A DNA stretch of 64,000 nucleotides, taken from assembly GCF_037126465.1 (NCBI RefSeq), contig NC_088202.1, forward strand, positions 117,442,123 through 117,506,122. The letters run 5' to 3'. Below the pieces are notes generated by a model. That model was not told where the DNA came from and ran no database searches. It was given only the letters and a program-made list of their open reading frames with translations. Positions 1 to 11,000 of this stretch are shown in pieces (the stretch's first letter is position 1; each line of letters begins with the position of its first letter). Source of the DNA: Ornithodoros turicata (Eukaryota; Arthropoda; Arachnida; Ixodida; Argasidae). The position numbers and the translations under genes are program-made.

Positions 1-1064
1 GGGGTTCCACATTCTAGTCTTCTAACCAAGTTATCAAGTCTTAACATTGATCCAATGGTTCTTACGTGGATTCGGAACTTCCTTACAAACAGGAAACAGT
101 ATGTCGCTGCAAATGGTACCACCTCCAGTCTCGCTCATGTAGCTTCTGGTATTCCGCAAGGTTCCGTAATAGGTCCACTCCTTTTCTTGATTTATATCAA
201 TGACCTGCCTTATAATGTATCGTGTAGGGTAAGACTGTTTGCAGACGACTGCGTTATATACCACCCAATTACTAATTTTTCTGACATCCAATTACTACAG
301 TTCGACCTTCAGAAAATTTTCAATGGTGCACGGCCTGGCAACTCCCAGTTAATTCCGAGAAGTGTAAGGTTTTGTCATTCTATCGCCGTTCAAGCTTAAA
401 TCACCCCTACAACCTCGGACCCTGCGAACTGCAACATGTAAAGACCTACAAATATCTTGGCGTCCACCTCACTTATGACATGACTTGGACTGTGCACGTT
501 ACATACATCACAGCGAAAGCTAACCGCTCCCTTGGGTATCTTCGCCGTAACCTTCGTTCTTGTCCACCCATAACAAAAAAAGCTGCCTACACGAGCTTCC
601 TGTGGCCCATACTTGAGTATGCCTCCCCTATCTGGAGTCCCTACCACTCCAACCTTTTTTGTGCAGTTGAGGCGGTGCAGAACCGCGCAGTTCGATTCAT
701 TTTAAATAATTTTTCTCCGTATAGTAGTATAACAACAATGAAGTCGTCTATTGATATCCCAACATTAGATTTACGTAGGAAGGTATGCAGTCTCTGTCTC
801 TTTCATAAGGTCTTCCACAACACAATCTTAAGCACAGACTTTTTAAGAAATGCGGCGTTTATCTCTGCACGACTGGATCATGACTACAAGGTTGAACTAA
901 CACATTGCCACCATGATTTCTTCCTTAATTCATTTGGTTGTTACATAGCGAAATGTTGGAATGATTTACCTCGTAACATTGCAGTGCTTCATGATCCTTT
1001 AGAATTCAAAAAAGCAGTCACCGCACTCATCATAGGGGACAATGAAAGAACAGTGTGTAGCTGA
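1..1064 (+). pseudogene. LINE reverse transcriptase, C-terminal half, frameshifted
   Basis: In frame 1, SGIPQGSV (145-168) is followed by GPLLFLIYINDLP and the catalytic FADD at 238-249. Near 310-325 the frame shifts by one base, and the thumb region continues in frame 3 (SFYRRSS, YKYLGVHLT, AKANRSLGYLRR, EAVQNRAVRFILN) to a TGA at 1062-1064. Homology to the 47103-48530 copy is clear along the whole length. The shift makes this copy inactive. Confidence 0.88.
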
Positions 1065-1138
1065 AGTCGGTACCTTTTGTCTCTTTGTAAATTTATATTT
1101 GTAAATTTATAATTGTATAACCCATGTTAACCCATATA

Positions 1139-1376
1139 CACTGTTAAAACAGAACTTCACCACATAGCACGCTCCTAACCAACCATCATACTGAATGATA
1201 TCATTCTGTGTCATGATTTGTTCAAAACAGGGGGGAGGCGCCTATCTGGGACAAGATAATCTGTCCCAGATAGGCGCCTCCCGCCTGTTTTGAACAAATC
1301 ATGACACAGAATGATATCTTTCGGTATGATGGTTGGTTAGGAGCGTGCTATGTGGTGAAGTTCTGTTTTAACAGTG
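1139..1376. mobile_element. 238-bp palindromic MITE with TA target duplication
   Basis: Arms 1139-1253 and 1262-1376 (115 bp each) are inverted copies with three mismatches by eye, separated by an 8-base loop. Termini are CACTGTTAAAACAG. The dinucleotide TA flanks both ends (1137-1138 and 1377-1378), as in Tc1/mariner-type insertion. It lies within a LINE 3' UTR, so it is younger than that LINE. Confidence 0.85.
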
Positions 1377-1478
1377 TAGTATGTACATAGTGTGTTCTTT
1401 TATGTGCTGTGTCCGCCGTCCGTTATGTAGCGCCCAAAGGGCCTTTAACGTACCACGAAATAAATAAATAAATAAATC

Positions 1479-1904
1479 CTATCTTGCCAGTAATGTTTCA
1501 CCTGCGTCACGAAGTTATAGGGCAAAGTCAGCGGTAATTTTGGAGCTCAATAATAGGTTTGGAGCGATATCTCGCTGCTGTTTGTGTGTGAGAAAATAAG
1601 AAAGGAGCTGTTTGATGATCCAAAGGAAGCGTTAAAACCGTTTTGTTTGTCAGTCAGAGCCTTGTCGTATACGTTTTGTCTTTTGTCTGGTTTGTGGGGT
1701 TTTAACGTTTCCTATGTTTCGGATATATTGTCGTATTCCTGTTCCAAAAGACACGACTCCTTGATTACCTGTTCCGAACAATGAAGCTGCAAAACACACT
1801 TTTAAATGTCCAATCAAGAAGCTAACACTAGTTTTGTAACTGATTGTATGACCGAAACTAGCTTCGTAGCCCATATTATGCAGCATGTTATACATACAGG
1901 GACG
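1479..1904. other. No gene seen
   Basis: AT-rich stretch with short open frames only. I see no splice-bounded exon or recognisable repeat. Confidence 0.6.
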
Positions 1905-2088
1905 GATCCAGGACTTTTCTGAAGAGGGGAGGGGGGGGGGGGGGGGGTCGGCCCTGCCTTGGAAAACATCCTACTACACTACCTAAAGTCAATTGAAACT
2001 CTATGTAACGACAGAAATTAAGGGCGTCAGGACATCCGCCCCCCCCCCCTCCACAAATATGAGCTAATGTGACGTCCCTCGTTTCCTA
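1905..2088. repeat. Degenerate DNA-transposon-like repeat with G and C runs
   Basis: It starts GGGACGGATCCAGGACTTTT and runs into a long G tract (1927-1947). A C tract (2039-2050) follows, and it ends near ACGTCCCTC, roughly the complement of the start. This is typical of short non-autonomous elements ending in GGACGGATCC. Arms are too eroded for a confident family. Confidence 0.45.
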
Positions 2089-3339
2089 TGGGACGGAGCA
2101 CAAGGCTAACGAATAAATGGGGATACAGTTAGCGTGGGTTAACAGTTAAAGGGCGAGCAGGAGTGACACCACACATGTGTAACAACAACAAACATGGTTT
2201 AACGGGGAACTACAATTCAAAATCGACTTGTTCTCGAATGAAAGTCCGTGTTTCAATTAGTATAATGCACACAAAATTAGAGCACTACCGCTTGGAAGAA
2301 AAAACGCAATATTGGCGGCAACGAATCGGATCCCTTGGAAGCAAAGATTGGCGACATCCAATCAGACAGCAGGAGAAGCGCGTGCATGCCTATCGTGTGC
2401 GTGGGGGTTTGGAACGGGACCTGTCGTAGCATCGTGTACATGCGCGAATGATGCGCATTGCTGCCTTTTCAATACTGATTTACTGAATTGTAGCTCACAA
2501 TAGTAATCCCAAATGTTCTAGTGACAACAATGACATTCACGTCCTTTGGACAGCGACACCAGCGTGCTTCGTAAGTCGCGCTATGTTTTTCGCCGGAACT
2601 GCTTCACGGCGCGGCAGACGCGTTCAAGGCAGCGTGGACCATGCTCTAAAAGCACCCGGTGTATAGCCGAGGCACGAGCTGAAGCAACGTTCACTGCGTA
2701 GTGCCGAGGCAAGAAAGAGTCCGGTATAATTGTGATTGTAGTTTCGTAACGGAATCAAAGTTTTGAATTACGACAACAAGTGCGAAATTAACATAGGGCG
2801 TAATGTAATTTCAAGTGAACTGCATGTCAAAGTGGCACTTTAGTGTCATTTTAATATGAACTCGACTAAACGGTACGGCATTATTCACTTTGGATGACTG
2901 ATAACGCATATCGTGAACCTGAGAGTTGATGCGGACGCAACTTAAATCTGCAGCATTGTTCGTCTCAAATTATGAGCGTCGCAAAAACCCCCGCGAGAAA
3001 TGCAAATACGACAGACATGACATTGCGGCGAGAGTGACTAACCCTGACGTTGCGCACCCTCGACGACATCGCTGGACTTCACCAGGCCGTGGACGATGGC
3101 GTGGCAGACGAGGTCTGAAGACGACTTCGGCAGTGACCTACACGGCCGGTAATCCAGGCTCTGGTCTGGGTCAGTCGCCACCAGCTGGCTTCATTCGGTT
3201 GTAGCTTCGGTAGTACGGACGCTCGCGCTGCTGGAAGGAGACCCTGGCGACGAACCCTCAGGTCGAAGATGGGTTCCAGGCATCCAGGCACCGCAGTTGG
3301 CGTCAACCTTCCTCCGGCTCACATTATTTGTTACAATGC
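2089..3339. other. No gene supported; GC-rich block at 2930-3310
   Basis: Open frames of about 90 codons on both strands in the GC-rich block look like composition effects. No domain or splice structure was recognised. Confidence 0.5.
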
Positions 3340-3560
3340 TACAATGCTCACATTATTTGTTTAAATTGGGTGACGGGATTTTTTAAATTAACATGTATGC
3401 TAATGCACAGTAAAACCATTGAACAAGGAACATAAATGCGGTTACACCTACTGCGCCGCTTGCATTGTGTCGATTACATCTGTTCTTTCTGTTCCTCTCT
3501 CGCAAAGTTTGCTGAGTGCGGAAAACGCGGTAAGATGAGGAAGCGATTCTCCAACAACAA
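3340..3560. repeat. Dispersed repeat, copy 1
   Basis: Shares an ordered series of words with 27960-28165: GGAACATAAA, GCGGTT, CGCTTG.ATTGT and TCTGTTCTTTCTGTTCCTCT. Homology is obvious, but substitutions and small indels are frequent. Element type is unknown. Confidence 0.6.
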
Positions 3561-3758
3561 ATAAATCTTGACTACAACACGAGGTGATTCATCACTGGTG
3601 ATTTTCCAAGGTCCTGCTACCTTCTACTTATTTCTGGCAGATGTTCTTTTACAAAGGGGAGTACTACAGAATACTGAGCGCAATGACGCATTACCTTCTG
3701 TATTCGTATCAATGAAATGAAACACAAATGCCCACTATCCTGAGGCTCTGACTTCACG

Positions 3759-4084
3759 ACCAGCTCCGGTGGCGCAGCGGTAACGCGTGCGCTTGGAGAC
3801 TGGGAGGTCCGCGGTTCGAATCCGCGGGCCGGCTGTGCCGTCTGGGGTTTTTCCTGGGTTTCCCTCAGATGTGTAATAGGCGTATGCCGGCACAGTTCCC
3901 CTGAAGTCGGCCCATGGACGCAGCTATCCTCCCCCCGAGCGCATTCCGCTCGGTCTTCCACTTCACCCTTTCCTCTCCTCCTCTCCACCACCTTTCCCTT
4001 CCCGAGAAACATGCCGCCTAATCAGGCAGGCAGACCTCTCGGGTTCCTCCCAACGACACTCCTCCTCCTCCTCCTCCCCCCCCC
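3759..4084 (+). mobile_element. tRNA-derived SINE, copy 1
   Basis: The head carries an A-box-like TGGCGCAGCGGTAACGCG and a B box GGTTCGAATCC. A tRNA-unrelated body follows (GTCTGGGGTTTTTCCTGGG, CGGCACAGTTCCCCTGAAG), ending in a CTC/C-rich tail. By eye it differs from copy 2 at 29204-29526 at one position in about 300. Open frames inside are not genes. Confidence 0.88.
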
Positions 4085-7000
4085 ACGCGCGCAAAGACGC
4101 TCACCGCATCAGTCTCCAATGTCTGCCATTTGCAAACAAGGCAAGGTCAGGTCAGCATGGCGTCATCCAGGGTGACTTCAAATATGGCAGCCGGTTTACC
4201 TCTCTATTTCCCTCTCTATCTGGTTGGTTGCGGTTTTTGATCTTCGTCGCATCAAGAAATGCACGATGAAAGAAGTAGAGCGGTAGGAACACGGAAGCGA
4301 TGATGTTATTCGAGAATTTTGTGTAGCATTTTGCAATGACATTAAATGTTGAGGCAATGATACGGCCCAGTCACTAAATAAAATCTATGGATACAATCTT
4401 TTTAAATGATTAAACGTAGTATACAAGTTGAAAATGAAATTCATATTTCGAAATGTAGTGATTGTTTTTATATTTTTTTATTCAGATCGCTTTTAATATA
4501 TTTTAATAACGTGGTCAACTATAACGTAGTCGCCAACTCAGAAAACATTTGCGTCTGCTTTGGCGTCGTCGTGAGTCTTTTGGTTTTGTCGATGAAAATT
4601 CCTAACAACACGAACGTTTCTCTCGCGAAAAGAGGCTTGCCTAAGCTAAAATTTAACATATATTTTGCTGTACAATAGCAATCAGTTTTATGCAAAGTAA
4701 AATACCGCACGCATAGCATGCACATTTCATGGCCGAATCCGTTGTGGGGAGCCCACTGGACAGTAAATGTCATTAAGGCAAATGTCATTAAAACCGTCCG
4801 TGTGGCACCTACACGAATGACATTTGAACTTAACGAATTAAGCACTAAATATCACTTTTCGTGCCCGCGCTGCACTGGTATTAACGACAACTTTTTACCG
4901 AATAAAAAAACGGTGCAAAATATTACTCATGCAACGGTACCCGATCTGGAGATATTCCGTCCAAACATTGATGGATAATGTCGAGCGATTCACCAAGGCC
5001 GTTTTCTTACCGTTCGCGTAGTTCGTATTACGCAGCAGTTTGTAAGACGAGAGGATTCGCCATTAGCTTAACGACGGTTCGGAGTCAGATTCATAGAGAA
5101 AACGTGTTCATAGAGTGAGGAACTTTAATTGGAATCTTGGTAATAACGTTTAGGGAGAATGAAGCCTTGTTCTTGCAGCTGCCAGTGCTGTACATAAAAA
5201 AAGAAGAAGAAAAAACTGCAAAATGGGAGGGGGATATGTTTAATAATAACAAAGAAAGGCCTGCAAAATGGTCAAGGCCTGGTGCATCGGCAAGAAGGAA
5301 ACGACGCTTTGGAAGGATGTCATCGCGTCCGCCATCTACTCCAAGCTTGCAGGGCTTTGCGTGGCTGTGTAGACTGGCATTTGTCAACGAATGAATGAGT
5401 GAGTTTAATGCGCCCAAGAAGAAAGGCAGAAACCTGCATAAAGAAGTAACGTAGGAACTGCCCATAGAGGCGCCCTCTGAACAGAAAATAACTGCCACTA
5501 TTATGAATAAAGTTATGCTTGCACATGTTAAAAGGGCACCTCCCCGAAAACTGAGCCGGCGAATGCATTCGTGGGGGGGTTGCATGGTGGGCTAATCGCA
5601 GCGACGTTGTAGGGTGTTGCGGGGAAGCGCTGGGAAAATAAGGAGGAATGTGAAGGCGAACATTCTGCAATGGATCAAATCAATTTACAAAGCGGCATAA
5701 AAGACAGCGTATAGCAAATCGATAATCGTGAGGACCTAATTTAGCACGTAATCGTTCCGGTTCTGAAGGGTTTGAGTGCACGGCTTTGTGGCAAGCGCTT
5801 GAGTCGGCGTTAGCTCTGCCATTAACAAATAACTACAGATCCGGCTTCGCGATCCTTTAACCTTCTCGCAGGAACGGACTCGTTTACAGACGTGGTCAGA
5901 GGACCAGATATTAAGACCACTGGGTAGTGTACAAGTAAAAGTACGCTTCGAGTTCAAGTATTGCATTTTGCCGTTGATGGTCACGAACAGAGGCCGATAT
6001 AATCTCCTTAAAAGGTACTGGGTCTGAATACTTTGCACTAGCATGAGCGGCATAGCTCACGTTGAGATGCGGATTCGGACACCGTGCCGAAGGCTCATGG
6101 GATTCTTTTCGACTAATTCCCAATTTTACTAGAGTTCGTAGAAGATCAGGCTTTGTTACCCACAAGAATGCAGTGGAGAAAGATTGACAAGATGTATACA
6201 AAATATTGCTGAAACCGACACCTGAATGGCCCGCTCGTTTGGTCATCGCAAAGGAAATTGTCCCAAAATATCAACGCAGTCGCATAAAACATCTAGTTGG
6301 GCCTGTTGGTTGACATATTAAACAGGGTAAAGGTGCTAAAAATACACAGGACAAGAACACGATCTACGTAGGACAATCAAGTCGGCTTTTTAGCGACTAC
6401 AGCAGATCGTCCGTTCAGAGTCGTTGAGTCAGTCAATCGTTCGTCCCCTTTTGACTACTGGCGAACAGCCAGTACATACGAAGGACGAATGTTTTATAGG
6501 TTAGGTTCAGCGCTGGCTTATATGTAGTTGCTCTTACCTTACCTAGAGGACTCTGACCTTACCGATGCTGTAACAGAAGTACTTACCGTGCATGTGAATG
6601 GTCTCTTCAAGATGTGGAGACTACCGGTTTCGTTAGCAGTATCTTCTGCGGTTTTTCAACGTTTCACCAGATCGCGTCCTAGATTGAAATATGACAGTCG
6701 GCGAAAAAGCCAGATACCGACGGGAACCGGACCAGGCGCCTCTAAATAGATCCCCCCTCTAACGAGGCGCCTGCCCATAGCCGGTCAAGTGCACTGACCA
6801 CTATGCTACGCTGGCAACGGCTTACTGAGGACTTACCAGGGGGCCTCGTTCAACGAACGGAACAAGCAAGAAAAACAATCGAAAGCCGAAGCAATCATGT
6901 TTTCGAAATCAGTTGAATTGTTAATTTATTATCCTTAGTCCACTCGGTCATTTTCTATTGCAGCTTAGTGTGGTCGACCACAGGCTCGACTACAGGGGTA

Positions 7001-7185
7001 AAAGAAAACAACAACAAATACTACAAATTCAGAAGAGAGCTGTAAGGATTATAGAAGATGTATAATATATTTCACATATTTCCACGTTCTTCAACGCATT
7101 AAAAGTATTACAGATAAGGAACTTGTCCGACTACTTGCGGGTTCGACCAAATATAACGGCTGCACGCCACAACAATATAACCTGT
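4085..7185. other. No gene supported (upstream of first visible channel exon)
   Basis: I searched by eye for the preceding channel exon, which would end at a codon boundary before a GT donor and encode the first beta strand, and did not find it. Short open frames on both strands have no recognised motif. Confidence 0.5.
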
Positions 7186-7236
7186 CTCTCTTTATGTTTC
7201 GTGTTAGCGCCACGAAGCAACTGTGGCTATGAGCAG
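7186..7236 (-). repeat. SINE 3'-end fragment
   Basis: GTGTTAGCGCCACGAAGCAA and TGGCTATGAGC match the complement of the 3' end of the SINE copies at 36795-37101 and 56766-57069. Only this end is present. Confidence 0.6.
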
Positions 7237-7345
7237 GCTCTCTTTATGTGACTTACGCAAATTACTACAGGAGCCACTCGGCAGTGTAACTTATTGGATA
7301 CGCCGTTATGCAGAACCGACTATGGTAAACAATCTCTGAAATATA

Positions 7346-7700
7346 CAGGGTGTTTTTTTTTTTTTTTTCGAGACACATTTTTTATAAAAAAAAACTATAA
7401 AGGCTAGAGACATGCTGTTTTCACTTCTATCATCTCTGGGGCGGCGGACGTACTTGGCCATATGTTGCTCAACCGTCAAATGACTAATTACGTAAAAATC
7501 GTTAATTATCAAAGCTACGAAGTTGTTCCAATGAGAACATTTGTTCCTCTCGGTGGCATGATATCGTAGCCGTTTTCAGAACAAAAATCCGTTCGATAGC
7601 AGATACAGCAACAGCAGCAGCAGCAGTGAAAAAGAAAAAGAAAAAAAGACAACACGAAACTTACTTTTGTGACCTCTATGTCTTTGCCAGATAACATTTG
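7346..7700. repeat. Possible terminal part of a DNA transposon with T run and CAG repeat
   Basis: Starts ACAGGGTGTTTTT and continues with an A-rich stretch. The first bases resemble the ends of the inverted-repeat element at 48902. A CAG/CTG microsatellite lies at 7609-7626. No matching second end was found. Confidence 0.3.
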
Positions 7701-7800
7701 CTTTATTCTGCTTGGCCACAGCGAACCTCATTTGAATTGCATTAGTGCATTAGGAAGGAGGAATGGGGTGATCACTTTTCTTCTTTAAACATTCATGCAG

Positions 7801-8024
7801 GATTACGAAGTAGACCTCTACCTGCGACAAAGGTGGCGCGACGATCGTTTTGAAAAGAGCGGCATTTCTGGACCTCTGGATTTGAACGACCCCAAGTTGG
7901 TGCAGAAGATTTGGAAGCCAGAAGTATTTTTCGCAAATGCGAAGCATGCCGAGTTTCAATACGTCACTGTGCCGAACGTCTTGGTCCGCATCAATCCATC
8001 GGGAAACATACTTTACATGCTACG
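7801..8024 (+). CDS. Channel gene exon A: ligand-binding domain, beta strands 2-6
   Basis: The exon follows a TTTCTTC-rich tract ending in CAG at 7800 and ends before GTAAGC at 8025. It encodes 74 full codons plus two bases of a split arginine codon. It begins DYEVDLYLRQRW and contains LDLNDPKLV, IWKPEVFFANAKHAEF (agonist loop A region) and VPNVLVRINPSGNILY (loop E region). This alignment to glycine/GluCl receptors is direct. It enters in phase 0, so the missing upstream exon should end at a codon boundary. Confidence 0.93.
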
Positions 8025-11000
8025 GTAAGCGTCCCTCTTGCTTCACATCAAACTCACTCTAGCAAAGGACCTTTTTAATAATTGCGTATGCGCATGCGCA
8101 TGTCTCCTGTGATACTGAAGGCGATGTTCTGTTCGCGATCAATGCTTGTTAGAACATCAATAGTAAAATAATTGCAAATCTGAAAGTCAATGTGTTTATG
8201 CAGATCCGAATGCGCAAATCTTATTGACAAGACGTATTAATGTCACACAATCCGATAACCTGGTTTTCTTAGGTAGCTTCCACAAAGATTGCGAACCCCA
8301 TTTTGATGACAGCGGTGAAATACATAGATGGTCAACATTGGAAGGAGCACCGTCTGTACGTACGTTCGAATGTGTATGTTATTGCGTTTTCGTGCCGAAG
8401 CAGCATCGCGATCGCGGTGTTCTGCAAACACGATTCCGCGTGACTCGAGCAAAAGAGTCGCGAAGGGAAGTAAGTTCGCGGTGCTCCCAATTGATAGCTG
8501 TGGCTGGATCCAACTAAGGATCGCTCTCTGTTCTTCGATGTTTGGTGCGTTTCGGCAACTCCGTAATGGACAGCAGGAACACATGTAGTATTATAGTTTC
8601 GTGCTCTTTCTACCTCACGGTAAAGCTATGCACATAAAAAAAAAGGCAGACGAATGAAGCACTACGAAAGGTTCTCGCAGTGTGCGTGAGCCTTTCAATA
8701 CCTGTGCAAGCTCGTAAAGGAGGCTTGAAAGGACGTTGATACTACGGTGTCTTGCTTTCTGATGAGCGGCTACAGAGTTACTAAAGGTATAGGACAGATG
8801 ATTGGGTGGTAGGCTTGTTTTGTGTAGCCTTATATATACGTGGCCTTTGCTGATTCCACTCTATGACGTTCCATGTTGAGGGATACATATGGTTTATAAG
8901 AGCTTAGATTGCGTCACGTTCAGTTGACTAGGGAAAAGTTCTCGCCCTTGTATTTCGGCACAGGTGCGATTTATATAACTCCAGCATCTGCAAACATTCA
9001 GGCGCGAACACTTCCACGTTACACACATTACATTTTAAGAACACCAACGCCCTGTGCACATGTCATCCAGTGGACCCATAAGCACCCGCCTACTATCATT
9101 TTTCTGAGTTAAGGCGGAGATTGGGGCAAGTTGGTACATAACTACGTAAAAACAGCGCAGAGCGTCTCATGCGCTGTTTTCACGCAGTTATTATTTTTCA
9201 TCGGAAACCTACCGTTTATACACGAGTGTCAATATAGTTTCCGTCGAAATTCGGAGAAACAAAGGAGGAAGCACCACAATATGATTATAATGTTTAATTT
9301 GTTTTACGTTGCTTGGCTGCTTGGTTCTGCTTTACTTTAAGGAGGTTTGTTAAAAAGAAAAATACCAGGAACTTTTTCAGTGCGCGCCCACGTCAGGAGT
9401 GCGAATTTTCCTGCGGTCTTCCCAGTCTTACACAACCATCGTTAGGTATGTAGACAGCCAGTGACAAACCGACAGCCATGTGTATCATATCCCTATCTTT
9501 TAGCTGCTAAGCACAACGTTGATTGTGTAGCGCAGCGAGAGCTTGAGAAATGACGCTCGTTCTCTTCCGCATAGCGTGGCACATTTTTGAAGGAGGGTCG
9601 CCCTTAAAAGTAAGCACGCTTTGGTGAAACACGGGTAAAATCTCCTCGCACTCTTAGAAAAAATAGGTTTTGTGTGTATACCCTTGAGGTGGTAACGTGC
9701 TGTCACATATTTTAGTCCAAAAGGTGTTAAAGGGACTATCGCACCTGGGAACGTATGTATGAGACCGACACGGTAATGTTCGGCATGGTTTCACAGTCAA
9801 CTTGACCAAGCTTCTCTTCCGAAAACAGCTAACTTATTAAACAAACGAGTTTTAAAGATTCGCACTCCCTCTGCAGCTTGCCCAGAATGACGTAAGCTGG
9901 GCACACGAATGAAAGCGCAGCGCAGGTGACTGTCTCCAAGGTCGTCTGCTTCGCTGTCGCACCACAATATGCTAAGTGAGAAGACCTCGGTAAATACGCC
10001 GTCTTTCGCTTACCAGTGTGAGTGCTGACGTGGCCACGTTCCGTGGAACATGGTGTTACGCTCTTGGCTGTACAAACACGTATGACGCTAACCAGAGACA
10101 GCATTCCACGAGCTGATCTCAGACTTCTCCGCGACCTACAGATGCCATCACTCCGCCCGGAGGTCGGACGTTGGACGCCAAGGTCTCTCTGCCGCTCCCT
10201 GATTGGCCTTGTCCACGCCAAAAGGTGCTCACTGATTGGCCTTGTCCAAGTCACGTTTACAAAGACGGAATTCCGGAAGGCTCTCAACATCCGTTGTCTG
10301 CTCTTGTCACGCATTGCATCCAATTGCACAGAAACAACTCCACTAATTCGCATCGGATTTTCGGGGCCATTATGGGGGATGAACGAGGAGTAATATGGCA
10401 CTGTAGTTTCGGAATCGACCGCTACGGATGCGATAGTCCATTTAAGGTTAAACCCCTTGAATGGGTGGCAATATTAAACCCTGTTGGCAGGTTGTAACAT
10501 TACCACCTTAAGGGAGAATATCGTACCCTGTGGATAGATGGTAAAGTTGACACTCCTGGGTGTTACATTATACCCTGTGGGCAGGTCGTAAAACTGCCAC
10601 TCCTGGGTGTTACATTCTACCCTGTGCGGACGTGTGTGTGCGTGTGAATCCTAACGGCATATCCGCGCATGGCATCTCCTTCCCGCATCTTCCCGGCGCA
10701 TTTGGCCCTTTAGAGCTACATTTGAGGGGAAGTTATCTTCATCGACGGATCACCAAGGGAAAGAGGCAAAGAAAAATTAACCGCGATTACAAACACGCAA
10801 ACTTCGCGCGCAAGGCCACACGCGCAAAGCACAGGATAAGCTGAAAGGTTGTGCATATTAGAGTCACTAAATAAGCTACGCTTCTAAGCTAATAAACTAA
10901 ATAAGCTAAATAAGCATAGCTTATTTAGTGACTCTAGTGCATATTCCTGCCATATAATCACAAATGTGGGAGCAGTTTGCCAGGGAACATATACTATTAT

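Larger units (their letters stand above)
1..1478 (+). mobile_element. 5'-truncated LINE (CR1/jockey-like group), 3' end with AATA-type tail
   Basis: The reverse-transcriptase coding part runs from the window edge to 1064. A 3' UTR ends with GCCCAAAGGGCCTTTAACGT and a tail of repeated AAAT near 1459-1478. The same ending occurs, reversed, at the copy 47103-48530, which defines a family. A palindromic MITE (1139-1376) interrupts the UTR. The 5' end is outside the window. Confidence 0.85.

Noticed and set aside
3766..3838. tRNA gene
   Set aside because: A and B boxes are present but the acceptor and anticodon stems do not pair properly and a SINE body follows. It is a SINE head. The same holds at 29211, 36802 and the minus-strand copy at 57000-57066.
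3617..4012. 131-codon minus-strand frame
   Set aside because: Lies largely within the tRNA-derived SINE, and the same frame recurs in the other copy at 29161-29457. It is repeat sequence, not a gene.
9829..10401. Longest minus-strand frame in intron A (190 codons)
   Set aside because: Contains no domain motif. Its internal peptide repeat only mirrors the CTGATTGGCC direct repeat, and an overlapping + strand frame is equally open, so chance is likely.
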